A stretch of 64,000 nucleotides of DNA from Chamaecyparis obtusa (lineage: Eukaryota; Streptophyta; Pinopsida; Cupressales; Cupressaceae): contig BSBK01007845.1 in NCBI GenBank assembly GCA_027943335.1, positions 682,001-746,000 on the forward strand. Direction: 5' to 3'. The position numbers and the translations under genes were made by a program. Shown here piece by piece: positions 1 to 12,000 of the stretch; positions within the stretch are counted from its first letter, which is position 1, and the number at the start of each line of letters is the position of its first letter. The notes under the pieces are model-generated. The model did no database searches. It worked only from the letters and a program-made list of their open reading frames with translations, and was not told the DNA's origin.

Positions 1-2276
1 CCCCCATCTATCAACACATGTTTGACATGACGGTTTTGGATCAAGACTTCAATATGCAATGGCTGGTTATGCGGATGACTCAAGGATTTATCATCTTCCT
101 CTGAAAAGGAAATGTACTGTGGAGATGTAAGATGACCAACCATATTTTGGAATCTGTCTAAATCAAGGTCATCAAGAACATTGGATCCGAGTAGAGCTTT
201 GTCTAGAATGGCTCTATGAGCTAGAGATATCCGAAGAAACTCAAACATGGAGATTTTTGCATTTGTGTGCTGGAGTTGTTGAACAATATTGTATGAAGTA
301 GGCCTCGTGTCTTTAGGATTGGAAGATTTAGATGTAGCCTTCTATTTAGAAACAGATGAAAGATTGAAAGGCACCTTAGGGACATTGGATGAATCTGGTA
401 TTTGTCCTTGTAGGTGTGCCTAGGCTTGTGATCGAGTAACTGCATTAGCTGATTGATTTTCTCTATCTTTTCTTACAATTGTGATGACATTGCAATGCTT
501 AGATAGGCATGGTTCAACCATATTGATAACAACATTGTTTTCAGAGTAGGCATAATTGACTTTAGCAGCCATATTAGGCTGAGAAGAAGAATCTTCTTTA
601 CCATGTTTAGGAAATGGTTCTGTGAATGTTGTATGATCATTATTAATCTTGTGATTGTCAATCGTGATGTCGCCATTATCAATTTTGTCTTGCATAATGT
701 GCTTCAAGCGAACGTAGTTATTAGTCTTATGACCTTTATTGCGATGGAATTCATAAAAATCATTCTCTCACCACCATTTTGGTTTAGGTTTTAGATCAAA
801 GACTTTCATCTCAAGCAAGTAGATGATTTTGTTTGCCAATAGAATTTTCATGGTAGATTCCAAGGATTCTCCCAGAGGAGTGAATTTGCGATTAGGATCT
901 GTAGCCCAAGGTTTGTAATCAGATGACTTTTTGTTTGATTCAGATGTTTTAGCTTGAGCAGCTTTGATGGCTTGGGTGTCAACAATGAGATTGAAAGTGG
1001 GTGCCTTAGATGGGGCACATATATTATCAACAATGCCATCAGTGACAATGCCTTTATTCTTGTTCCAATTTTTTCCTTTGTCCTTAGAGCTAGAGCCAGA
1101 TTCATACTTGTCTTTTTGAAGTGGGATGTCTCCTTTTTTCTCAAGTACTTTCTCAATTTTGATTGCATTATCTACCATCTTGTCAAAAGATGTATGATTT
1201 TGCATTTTTAAAGGGTAGTTGATTTCTGGAACAAGATTGTTGATGAAGATTTCCAGCTTCTTAGTTTCTGGAATGGGTCTAGCATATAGAGAAAATTTCT
1301 TCCTCCACCTCTTGAGAAATGTCAGAAATGGTTCTCCTGGATATTGTTTTAGATTGCAGATGTCGATCATAGTGACCTGATGTTGAATATTGTAGGAGTA
1401 TTGTTGATAGAATAGTTTGATTAAATCCTCAAAAGTTTTGATAGTTGGAGGCATTCTAGAGAACCAATGAAAGGCTAACCCTCCCAGAGATCGAGGGAAA
1501 AGATGCATTAAGTAGGTTGGTTCATGCATAAACTCCATAGATTGAGTACAAAATTCTCTGACATGATCTTGACGGTCAGAGTTTCCATCATACTTATCAT
1601 ATTTTGGCATCTCCACTCTTTTAGGGAATGGCGAGATGTACAAGTCTTTATCAAATGGAAAAGGGCATAGAGCTTCCATGGAGAACTCCTTAGGTTCCTT
1701 TTCTTTCTCAAGTTTGTTAAGTTTGACTTGCATGGCATGCATTTGTTTCATCATAGTCGTGATAGGAGTTTCTTCCTCATGTGTAATGATATCTTCCATA
1801 ATAAAGTTTGGAGGAAGTTTAGGTCCTTGATGAGCTAACTCTAGAAAGTATGCTTCTCTATCTTCCTTCAAGAAATGTTTCATCATTTTTTTGAAGTCAT
1901 CATCATTTTGATATTGAACAATTTCAGAAGGTGTAGGTTTTTGATCCATACCGTGTTGAGATTGGTGTCCTTGAGACCCGTGTTGTGTCCCTCCGTGAGA
2001 CATGTTAGGTGTTTTAGGGCTCCTTGGATTAGATTGAGGAGGGGTTTGTTGATTACCTCCGTGAGTTGATGGAGGGGGGACGTAACCAGTTTTCAATAAA
2101 AAATTGCCAAGACTGTCATCTTTGTAAAGACCAAAATTGTAGAGTTGTTCAATAGTTGGGGCTAGGAGAGTATTCAGAGGTATTGTATGGGATACCTCTC
2201 CAGATTTCTTGTGTGATGAAGCTCTGGTTTTCACCATTAACCTTGGGTGAAGCCAAAGAAGGCAAGATGAAGACAA
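1..2276 (-). pseudogene. Ty3/gypsy gag-protease remnant (element D), cut by the window edge
   Basis: Reading leftward from an ATG near 2276 there are about 500 open codons. They comprise a Pro/Gln/His-rich N-terminus, then a retrotransposon gag domain around residues 220-370 (EMPKYDKYDGNSD, AFHWFSRMPP, FLKRWRKKF), then a basic Lys/Ser-rich tail. The same frame continues past a TGA at 768-770 and TAGs at 420-422 and 342-344. It passes a linker (SMFEFLRIS-type in the family; here ISMFEFLRISLAHRAILDKA) into the start of an aspartic protease, with VLIDGG at the window edge. Gag packages element RNA and protease cuts the polyprotein. The three isolated stops in an otherwise conserved frame mark an old dead copy. 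RT and integrase would lie left of the window. The gag is of the long-leader, Tat-like gypsy style; the lineage name is an inference. Confidence 0.85.
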
Positions 2277-4533
2277 CTAAAGAATGACTTGATTCAAGAA
2301 GATCGAATGACACAACCTTGTCAAGATTGAAGTGATTAAAGATTAGATCAGATGTAAATGAAGCATACTGTTCCATAGTAGTGTGGGTAGACACCCAACA
2401 GATGGCGGGCATGAGCTCACAACACTTAGCTATTTTAGCAACAAGACTCAATTTGAAGATAAAGTTGACAAGGTTTTGACACAAGATGAAAAAGACTCAA
2501 ATTGATAACCCAGAAGGCAAGATCAGACTCAAAGGCTCACTTTAGGAAAATGAATGGATTCATTCTAGTTTCTACTCTGTTCCTGACATAGTGATTGGTT
2601 CAACAGATTCTAGAAATAGGCTGTAAAAATTGAGTTTCTGACAATTCTGACCATTCTCTGGCAATTTTTCGCAAATGACTTTCTGCAGGTTCGTACGACA
2701 GTGGGTATGCTGTGAAATGACAATTGACAAACTCATACAACAGTTGCAAAACTCGCACGATAATTGATAGTAGATTTTTGACTTTTTCTTCTAACTGGTG
2801 GCAAAACTTGTACGACACTATACAAGCTATCATACGACAATACAGGGGTTCTGAAATGACACTTGCCAGAACTCGTACGACTTTTTGACCTGATGGGATG
2901 ACTTTTGACTCCAAAAAGGATTTTGACTTCAGATTTTGCAAATTTTGGTTTTCAATTTCAGATTGTTCAGAAATTTCTCTGTCCAGGTTTGAAGATTATT
3001 CTGAGATTGTTCATTTTCGGTAGTCAAATAGATAAACAAGCACGCAAAACAACAAGCAAGTGATTCCAAGCATGTCTGAAAATAATGAACAAGGGACAAA
3101 GCAACCCTGCACATGATTAATCAGGTGACTGAATGTGCTAATCCCTAGGAGTGCTAATTGTGTATGTTCCAAAGAGTTTTTCAATAATGCACATATTCCT
3201 AGAAAAATGAAAATTTGGCCTCACTAGGGTTTGTAGTAATGGTCTGACTCTGCAACTTTTATGATCTCAAGAGGGTGAAATCCAATCCAGGTGCACCGGG
3301 GTTTTGACATAGTCCAAGAAATTAATCAATCAGGAGCTGCTAGGGAGATCTAACAACCCAACAAGAGACCATACCTGTGAAGATTTCCTCCACAAGGACA
3401 TTTATATTGCGACTGCTACTACCATGACAAAAATGGCTATTACCGCTTGAGGTTCCATCCATGTGGTTGACCCAATTAAAGGAATGTCCACTACGGTTAA
3501 CCCTCTCTAAAGGTGACTCACAAAAGATACCACATGGAGACTGGTTCCAGATTCAAGGATCTAAGTTTCTGATACTACCCAAAAAGGGAGTAGAGCATAG
3601 TCCTCTAGCCTTTTCACTTTTAACCAAAACAAAGAAGACAAATTAATCTGACACGCTAAGACCAAGATTATCTCACAAAGATCTATGACGTCAACCGCTT
3701 ATGATCTATCAACCTCTTCGGAGAGAGAATGTATCAATCAAAAGTTGAAGACACATGAATCTAGTAGAACGTGAGACTCTCTCAATACCTTCCCTACCTA
3801 CAAGGGGATCCTTCATCAAGTGGAGCTTCACATGAATAAACAAGCGGAAGAAGCTCAATCTCTCAAGATCATCCACAAATAGTGTTCATAGGGCCTATTT
3901 ACTATGTGTAACAGATATGCAAAAAGCAAATCTATGTTTGTTTTATAGCCCAAAATGAAGTCTATGATATGAAAGCAAGAAAATCACACAAGCTTGACAC
4001 GTGAGAGTTCATTTTAATCCAAATCGAAATGTTATCAACTTGAGAAGAATACCTGAATTCCTTGCAACGCACTTAGTAGATTTTTACCTATTTTAGCAAT
4101 TTAGTTACAGTTTTTCCAATCAGATTCAACAAGTATCAGTCAAAAATAGAAGATTTCAATTGTTAAGGTTAGCGGTTAGTCCAAATCTGAAAACCAAATA
4201 TGAGAAACTGCCAAAAAAATTTGAAATGACAATTGAATTATGGAGTCAAAACTCGTACGATAGTGGGTTACCTCCCAGACGACAGTCTAGAAACTTGTAC
4301 GACTATGGGTGTTTGTTCATATGACAATCGGGCTTCCAAATGACAACGTGTACTCTCTGATACGACCCTTGAAATTTGAACCTATCGTACAATAGTGGGT
4401 ACCTCCCGAAATGACTTTTTGACAAAAGTCGTACGAAAAATGTACGGACAAAAAATAAAAAATCACAGTTTTAACTAGAAAATGACAAGAAAGTGATAGA
4501 AATTGATAGAAAGATGATGGAAACCCATTTCAG
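2277..4533 (-). other. Long untranslated leader of element D with TCGTACGA-type repeats
   Basis: About 2.25 kb separates the gag start from the primer site and holds no convincing ORF. Two clusters (about 2685-2895 and 4225-4450) carry many variants of an ACTCGTACGAC / TACGACAGTGGGT motif. Leaders this long are known in some Tat/Ogre-type gypsy elements. The repeated palindromic octamer is noted separately as a finding. Confidence 0.6.
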
Positions 4534-4553
4534 GGCCCCACGGTTGGCACCAA
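4534..4553 (-). other. Primer binding site of element D
   Basis: On the minus strand, TTGGTGCCAACCGTGGGGCC lies 3 bases inside the LTR end. A TGGYGCC... primer site directly after an LTR is typical of several plant gypsy lineages. I did not assign the tRNA. The site fixes the LTR boundary and the orientation. Confidence 0.7.
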
Positions 4554-4556
4554 AAA

Positions 4557-5817
4557 TGTGTGTGAGTTTTGTACCTAGCTGTAGACACAACTCTTTAGTA
4601 AAACATTAGAGGTTAGCCAAAAACCAAAATCGTGCAATGAAATGGAAACTAAACTAACCAGGTGATTTACTGCCTTCTAGTAGGTGCGAGTATGATAATC
4701 TCAGATTAGATCGAGACTAGTGACAATGCAACACCTAAACGAAGGATTTGAATGCAAAGAATTGAAAAACTATATGAATGCAGATTATTCTATATTTTTG
4801 TATTTTCTATGCAATAAGATGAAGGAAACTGATATGAATCTATTTTATATGAAAAAATCATATGATATGCAATTAATCTAAGAATTGATATGCTAAATGA
4901 TATGAATGCTCAAAAACAATGAAAATCTCACAACTCTGATTCGCAAAGATATATTCTTCAATCACCAATTCGCTAGCGTGAGGATGCAATTTTGTGGATC
5001 CTTTTAGAAGAGCTGAAGCCTTGATTTTATAGAAATCCAGGGCTTTGAGGATGCAAGAGAAAAGCCATAAATCACTCTTGATAAACTCAGGTTGATTTTT
5101 GAGTTATCAGGAAATAAAAAATAATTAACTCACAAAATCATGCAAAAGCATGCAAGAACAACTTTTTAACTCAAACCAGAAGTTTAGATCAGCTTTGATC
5201 TCAAAATAGAGTGTTTAGTTTCCAAAAGTTAACAACTTGCATTGATTTCCTGATTTTGAGTTTAACTGCTCTTTGAATGTGCACAATTAATTATGAATTA
5301 ATTAAATAAATAAAGTGATTTATTCTCAACTTAACTGATTTTTGAATTAAAACAATTGATTTATGGGTTAATCAATTATTAAATCAAACTTTATTCAAAA
5401 ACAATATTATTAAAAATTGACAACTGACTTTAATTAATTAAATAAGAATTTAATCAATTAGTCATGAGATTTTTGATTTATTGTCAAAATTAAATAATAC
5501 AATTTAGGAATAATTTAATTAAATTTAATAAAACAATTAAGTGGCAGTATTAAATCTAATTAATTAAATATTCAGAATATTCAATTAATCAAACTTTAGG
5601 ATAAATAAGATTTATCGCCAAATAATAATTAAATTAAAGATAATTAGGATAAATAGGAATATTACTAGGAATATTTCCCGATGTAGAATTTAGGATAAAA
5701 TCAATTAGGATTTGATAATGTGCAGATGTGCCTTAGGTTAGGACTTTTGTATCGATTTCATTCGATTTGAAGATGTAGGAGGTTAATGAACCTATAGCCC
5801 ATTTTTGGGGTATTACA
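4557..5817 (-). repeat. 5' LTR of gypsy element D
   Basis: The minus strand starts TGTAATACCCC at 5817, a very common plant gypsy LTR start. It ends in ...ACACACA just before the primer site at 4553, giving about 1.26 kb. The exact 3' base is uncertain by 2-4 nt because of a TG repeat. The middle (5280-5700) is extremely AT-rich. The partner LTR and target duplication lie outside the window. Confidence 0.75.
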
Positions 5818-6143
5818 GTACGGGTGTTGGAAAATTTGTTGATGTCCTTTCTGCTGGGTCTGTTGGTTTCCTTCCAGCTAGTTCTGTTTTGGAAGGACTC
5901 TTTATTGGTGCTGAGAAGTCTAGCTCTAGTTTTAAGGAGGCAATTGTTGGTTCTATCCAGACTTCTCTTGCTGGTTCTCTTGTGGTTGGTTCTTCTTCTA
6001 CTTCTCTCCTTGACAGGTAGGAGAAGGATTCTTTGGTAGAGGAGGGGTGGACCCTAGTTATTGGTAAACATCATAAAAAGTCCTCTCTACAATTTCATAT
6101 GACTCTCCGCTCCCAGAAGAAGGGAGGTAAAGGAAAATCTTAG
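5818..6143 (+). pseudogene. C-terminal piece of a LINE-like ORF, broken by element D
   Basis: A plus-strand frame runs from the D insertion point to a TAG at 6141-6143, with one internal TAG at 6018-6020. The peptide is Ser/Gly/Val-rich and then becomes charged (EEGWTLVIGKHHKK, then a Lys/Gly tail). The EEGWTxV...KK ending followed by a LINE-style 3' UTR suggests the end of a LINE ORF1-like or zinc-knuckle-less gag protein. This is pattern recognition only. No endonuclease or RT is present. The 5' part was cut off by the element D LTR at 5817. Confidence 0.4.
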
Positions 6144-6412
6144 TTTCTGATTTGACTGTCTCGAGTGGTCTTATCCTTGATTTGATCTTTATTTCATTTG
6201 GGTTTGTATGAAGGTTGTTTCATGCATTGTCTCACCTAGGTTGTGGGTGCCTGCTGTAAAACCCTCGCTTTGGTCTTGATCTGTTCTGTTTTATGAGCTT
6301 TTTTGAATATCTTTTGTGATCATTTTGTAGAAGGTTTCGAGGCCCCTTCAAAACCTATTTTTTCCTTAATAAAATACATGCAAACCACGAAATTTTAAAA
6401 AAAATAATAATT
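6144..6412 (+). mobile_element. LINE-like 3' UTR with poly(A) signal and A-rich tail
   Basis: This short GT-rich UTR contains GAAGGTTTCGAGGCCCCTTC and then AATAAA at 6368-6373. An A-rich stretch (6393-6412) follows. The 'TTTCGAGGCCCCTTCAAAACC...CTTAATAAAA' style is typical of plant LINE tails as I remember them. It follows directly on the broken ORF at 5818-6143 with no RT ORF between them. Confidence 0.5.
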
Positions 6413-6420
6413 TTTTTTAA

Positions 6421-6818
6421 TTGGACCTATTAATGGGTCCAATACAAAAAAAATAAAAATTTTATAATTAGGAATGCATTAGAATACCTTAAGCTAAAGC
6501 TCATTCTCTGTTTTACAAATAAAAATAAAAATATAAAAAAATTCTTATTAGTAGACGAAGCCACCACCCCCGTCCACTCACATTTGTTGGAAACAATAGC
6601 GCACTACCAGCCAGCTGACAATGAATGTTGTATGGTAGTGGCTGCTGCAGGCTGCTGACATCGAACACTGCACGATAGAAGCAACACCCTTGCCGCGTGG
6701 GGACTTTGTGTACCGTGCAAATGATAGGGAATCTCGTGGGATTTTAATTTTTTAAAGTTTTTTAAATTTTTTTTAAGAGCACCAGCCTTTTTCGGGTTTT
6801 TGGACCTATTAATGGGTC
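6421..6818 (+). repeat. Repeat-bounded segment with a GC-rich core
   Basis: An 18-bp near-palindromic sequence, TGGACCTATTAATGGGTC, occurs at 6422-6439 and again at 6801-6818. Between the copies is a GC-rich, CA/TG-rich core (about 6560-6740) bordered by A- and T-runs. It could be an old foldback or MITE-like insertion, but I see no reliable target duplication. Confidence 0.35.
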
Positions 6819-7929
6819 GTAATTGATGATTTTTTTGGAATTGGTAGTATATTATTTTTAAAAAAAAAATTTAAATTAATTTTTTAGTAACTGAACTCAA
6901 ATATTTATTGTGTACATGACATATTCCTTGGAATATGACGTGCTGGTATCGTAGCTTGTGCTACGACTGTATAGGCACGCCTCTCGGTGTAATAATTATA
7001 ACTATTGTTGTATTTGAAATCTGCATGTTTCAATTTCTAATATACCTATTAGAATGTGCATTTTTTTTAGCTCTTATTTACAATTCTTTACTATTCTTTC
7101 TCCCCAAAAGTTATTGTGGACTTAGTATGATTAAAGTTTTTTATTTTTAACCTTTTTAAAAAAAACTAATTTTATATTTAAAAAGCCTTCTCCTAATTTT
7201 TTAAAGTTTATTTCTTAAATTTCTTTCAAAAGCTTTTTATTACTATTTTTATATGAAGCCTTTTCTTTAAAAGGAAAGTCTTTTAATTTAATGACTTGGT
7301 AAAAAGTTTTTTTTAAATTGATGCTCATTAATTAATTTTATTTATTTATTATAAATTATATTAATGTTTGTAAATTTTCTTTAAAAGACCAAAGTCATTT
7401 AAATTACTTTTTTGACATTTTAAATGTATTATTTAATTTTAAAGTGTTTCCAGTTTAATATCAGTTCATCTATGGTTTTATGTTCTTATCTAATAATTTT
7501 TTTTAACTTTTTTAATAAGAGGATTATTTTCACTTTAAAAAAATAAAATTCAATTTGTTCAATAAAGGGGGTATTTTTTTTCCAAGACAACCTTGTGTTC
7601 TCTTTTTTGTAATATTGTCACCTTTTCTTCGTAGAAGATAATCACTGTTCTAACTCTTGTTTTAAGGACCAATATGATATGTACCATATAATTGATCTAA
7701 CTATTATTTTAAGAAGCAAAATGATATATGATTGATCCAAAACAAATAATGTCATTGCTCATGCTAAAATTTAATTTGTTCAAGTATTATGAGTAACCTT
7801 ACAACATTGCCTTCCTGTGGATTATTATTGATGTCATTATTTAGCATTAAGTGCTATAAGATTTTATATGATCTATCATTTTGCACTAAGTTGCATCTTT
7901 TATTATTCCATTTGATCCATTGATTCAAT
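6819..7929. other. AT-rich spacer, nothing recognised
   Basis: Strongly AT-rich sequence with homopolymer runs. The few ORFs are short and hydrophobic because of T-richness, and I see no domain, LTR end or repeat. Confidence 0.5.
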
Positions 7930-8151
7930 TTGTAAGTTGAACTGGGATGCGCTTACTCAGTTGATGTTTATCAACTTGTTCCATTTGTAAGTTGCACTGG
8001 GATGCGCTTACTCAGTTGATGTTTATCAACTTGTTCCATTTGTAAGTTGCACCGGGATGCACTTACTCAGTTGATGTTTATCAACTTGTTCCATTTTTAA
8101 GTTGCACCAGGATGCACTTACTTCAGTTGATGTTAATCAACTTGTTCCATT
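7930..8151. repeat. 55-bp minisatellite, four copies, each with a hairpin
   Basis: Four head-to-tail copies begin at 7930, 7985, 8040 and 8095. The consensus opens TTGTAAGTTGCACYGGGATG. Each copy holds AGTTGATGTTTATCAACT, a perfect 7-bp stem with a GTTT loop; in the last copy the loop is TTA-shifted. The period is exactly 55 bp for the first three steps and copies differ by only a few bases. Confidence 0.9.
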
Positions 8152-9052
8152 GGTTATTTTTTTTCCTCACGGTGAGGATGGTGCACTTGAAATCTTTCCT
8201 AAAATTTGTTGGATATCTCTTATACTTGGAAGGAAATATGTTTTTCACACTCATAATGCTTAGTTCAAATTATTATTTAGCATATGTCAATATGTGTTAC
8301 ATTTATGTTGGTTTAAATTTTTTATCTCCTTAATGGTTCCTTGATTCTAGTTCATGACTGTAGACATGTTTGGAAAATCAAGTCATAGTTTGATTTTGAT
8401 TTTTGAGTCTCTTGTTCTACTAATTTATCTTTTCCTCTCTCATATTTCTATGCAAATATTACTATTGTGATAATGCACTATATTCTTCATTGCTTAGATC
8501 GTGGGTTATGTAGGTGATGGAGTCGAGACCCATTCACTTGTGGTGAGATGACTCATTTATGGATTGTCTATATCCATGTGACTAATGCAATGTTGATGCA
8601 AGTCTCATTAGTTGGCCTTATCTGTAGTCATTTATGCATTAGTATGTTTCTTTTATGAGAGCATTTATATTGTTTATTATAACTCACTTTGAGCATATGG
8701 TTTATCTTGATATCATGTTAAACTTCATTGCACATTTTTATGATTGCTCATGATTAATCTCATTCTTAAGTTTTCAAAGATTCTCTAAAGTTGAATTAAT
8801 TTATGATACATATTATAAGGTTCTTTTCAAAGGTGCACTGATTTGCATTAAGGGTAGATCCCAACTATGGGAAATCTACTTGTGTTTTTTCTATCTTCTA
8901 TATTTTAGGTGATCCATCAAAGAAAATTCAAGACATCAATTCATTTACATGAATCCTATGAACCACAAGACTAATTGAAGATGTGGATATACTTCCACTT
9001 GAACACATTTAAAGGACCCATTCACTTCTCTTGGCTCTACAAAAGATGCATG
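8152..9052. other. Spacer, nothing recognised
   Basis: There is no coding frame with known motifs. The sequence is continuous with 13325-13461 once the 9058-13324 insertion and one TACAA copy are removed. It therefore probably belongs to the same unidentified older element or spacer. Confidence 0.4.
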
Positions 9053-9057
9053 TACAA

Positions 9058-12000
9058 TGTAATACCCTTTCCTATGGTGGTATGTGGACTTTTTGATTTG
9101 GACATTCTATTATGATGGCTAGAACTATACATTTACATTTATGTTTTGTGGATGATGATATGTTTATCAGATAATTGATATGCTCATTTATGGTTATCAT
9201 TTATATGTTTATGAAATTAGAAAAAAACCATCTATCTTTATATGTTTTATGGAGCTAACCCAAGGATTTGAATCTAACCATTATCATGATGTTTTATGTT
9301 TTATGGATATGTGTTTGATGTGCTTTCATGACTCAGGACAAATTTGTAGTTACTCACTTAGTTGAGGTCCACACGATGTATCGATCCTAGTCATCTGTTT
9401 ACATATATATGATTTGTATGTATATCCATATGTATACATGTATCTCTTCTTTGTGATGCAGGATTGCAGGTACCGGGTATCATCTTCACTTGGCTTCACA
9501 GGTCTGAGCGATCCCTCAAAATCCTTGATCGTTGTTGTTGTTTTGAAGATATCACTAGGTTCCACCAGAAGGAACTCTACCTTTGATCCTTTTACCTTAG
9601 GTGGGGAATTCTTGAGTCAGTCCCTTGTGTGGATATATTTCTGTGTTCTCTCAGTTTGTTGGTTTTGTGGATCTTGTAGTTGGTTTCTTGTCTTTTGCAT
9701 TCGTTGAGAATGAGGTTTAGAGTATGGTAGCTCTAATTGTCATCATGGTATGTTTAATTTTTGTTATTAGATTATTGATGTGAATTATTGATCATATGAG
9801 GGTATGATTTAGTAAGTTATCTTTATTAGTAGTCACTTATATGTACTAGTGTATCTTGTTAGGAATGAGTTAGTATGTGATCAAATCTTGTGATTTTAAT
9901 ATCAATAATAATAAAGAATTCTATGATATCATTTTATAATATTCATAATAATAAAATGTCTATGGCAATAATAATAATTAATGTTTTAATAATAGTGGTA
10001 TACTTCACCTTATATATCACTATTGTATTTTTTAAAGAATATGGTTTATAATAATAATACTATGTTTGCAATAATATTTATAATAAGAATAATATATGTA
10101 CACATAGGCATATGGGTGCACACATATGCATATGTGTACATATATTATTATTATTGTTGGTGATTAAGTAATTATTGCATTATATTAATAAGAAATTAAA
10201 TAAGTTAATGGTATAATAAATGTGTTGGAAGAAGTAATTACTATTGCCTTCCTTAAATAAAGGAAACATAAATTAGATTATTGTAATATGTTAATATAGG
10301 CATATCCCTTTGGGTAATGCTTTTGGTAAATTACCATAGTAAGTAAATTAATAAAATTATTCCTAAAACCTTTATTTATCTATTTTGTCATCCTTACATT
10401 TAGGAGACAAAGACTATAATCTTATTAAATAATATTTGTTTATTCCCTTCACGGGAATGGTTTCACAAACCGTATTATTAACGAATAACTAGTGGATAGT
10501 TGCATCAGTTGGAATACCTATGCAACGACTCTCCAATCTATCTACAGAGAGATCTCCTGTGTGAGAGGGGGTTGGATATGAAATTTGGATTCAAGAAGAA
10601 ATATTATATGGTTGAGCATTTTAGTTGTAGGAAACTATATTTGTGAGGAGAGAATCCATTATTCTTTGAGATTGGCATTTGGTTGTTTCTGGTAGAGGCT
10701 GGAGATTGCACCCAGGAGGATTTGAAGGAGTGCTGGAAGAGTTTGAGGGGAGTGGATCCTTCTTCATCAACTGAATCTCCATAGGACTTCGGGTTGAAAT
10801 CCATCCCGAGAGATCTCTCTCCCTTGTGATATGTATTGGATAAGAGTCCAGTTGAATGTTCTCTCTGTGTGTCTTATTGCCTATGTAAATTTTAGAATGA
10901 TTTTGTTATACATATATATGTGTGCCTGTATTAGTGATTTAGAGTTTAGGATTATGTTTAAATGAAATTATTTTCCATGCCCTATGTATAAGAATATTTC
11001 TACATTTGTAAAGAGGCTATAGAGTCCTTAGTATTCTCCTTGTATCTCCTTTCTTATCCAGAATGTCCATGAGTCCTTCGAGGCTTTAGAACTTCTGTTT
11101 CAACCCTACAGTTTCATATCTATTTCTGTACCACCTTTCTCCCTCCAGATCTAGAACAAATTTGTTGGATAGGTAGGATGGATTGATGGCCATTTTTGAA
11201 GGGAAACTAGGATATCTCAAATGGGTCATGCCCAGATTAGGCAACCATAGTCCCCATAATGCCTAGTTTTACTTGCAAGTCAGAGTTGACAATCATTTTT
11301 TGCAGTTTCTGGCAATTGGTACAAATGTGCAGTTAGTGTTAACCGAGCAGTTAGTATTAACCGAGCAATAGTTTCAATCAAGAAATTAGTGTTAACCGAC
11401 TAGACTGGATTAACCGGCCAGACTGTATCAACCGACCAAACTATGTCAACCGAGAAAACTGTGTCAACCGAGCAAACTTGTGTCAACCGACTAGACTATG
11501 TCAACCGAGCAAACTAGTGTCAACCGACTAGACTGTATGAACCAAGTACATTAGTGTCAATCGAGGAAAATAAGATTTATACAAGTATCACATTTAAGTA
11601 TAAGAATAATTTCTTATAGTTTAAGTTATACTTGTATAAAGGAATTAGGTACCTTCTGGGATGATTGAGATAGGTCTCAGCTTCATAGGAGTTAAGATGC
11701 AACTTCTAATTTTGAGATTTCTTAAAAAATTCAGACTTAGTTAAATTTTAGGCATATGGAATTTTGTATAAACTATATGGAATTTTGTGTAAACTTTATA
11801 CATGATCATTTCTATTTGGTGGAAGTCATATGGTGCATTTAGATGCTTTAATAGGGTTAGGATGTGTTTAGGAAGTAGGATTAAGGTTAGGGATTGTCTG
11901 GAGGTTCAGGACTATTCTAGGTCTTCCTAAACGCTTTGAAGTTTCCTAAACATCCCTAAAACTCTCTTATTATTCTCTATTCATTGATGTAAGTTCTCAA

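Noticed and set aside
2600..2941. 113-codon minus-strand ORF in the element D leader
   Set aside because: It overlaps the TCGTACGA repeat cluster, has no family motif, and similar random ORFs occur on both strands.
7930..8151. CRISPR-like array
   Set aside because: The units are head-to-tail with no variable spacers, and the context is plant nuclear DNA.
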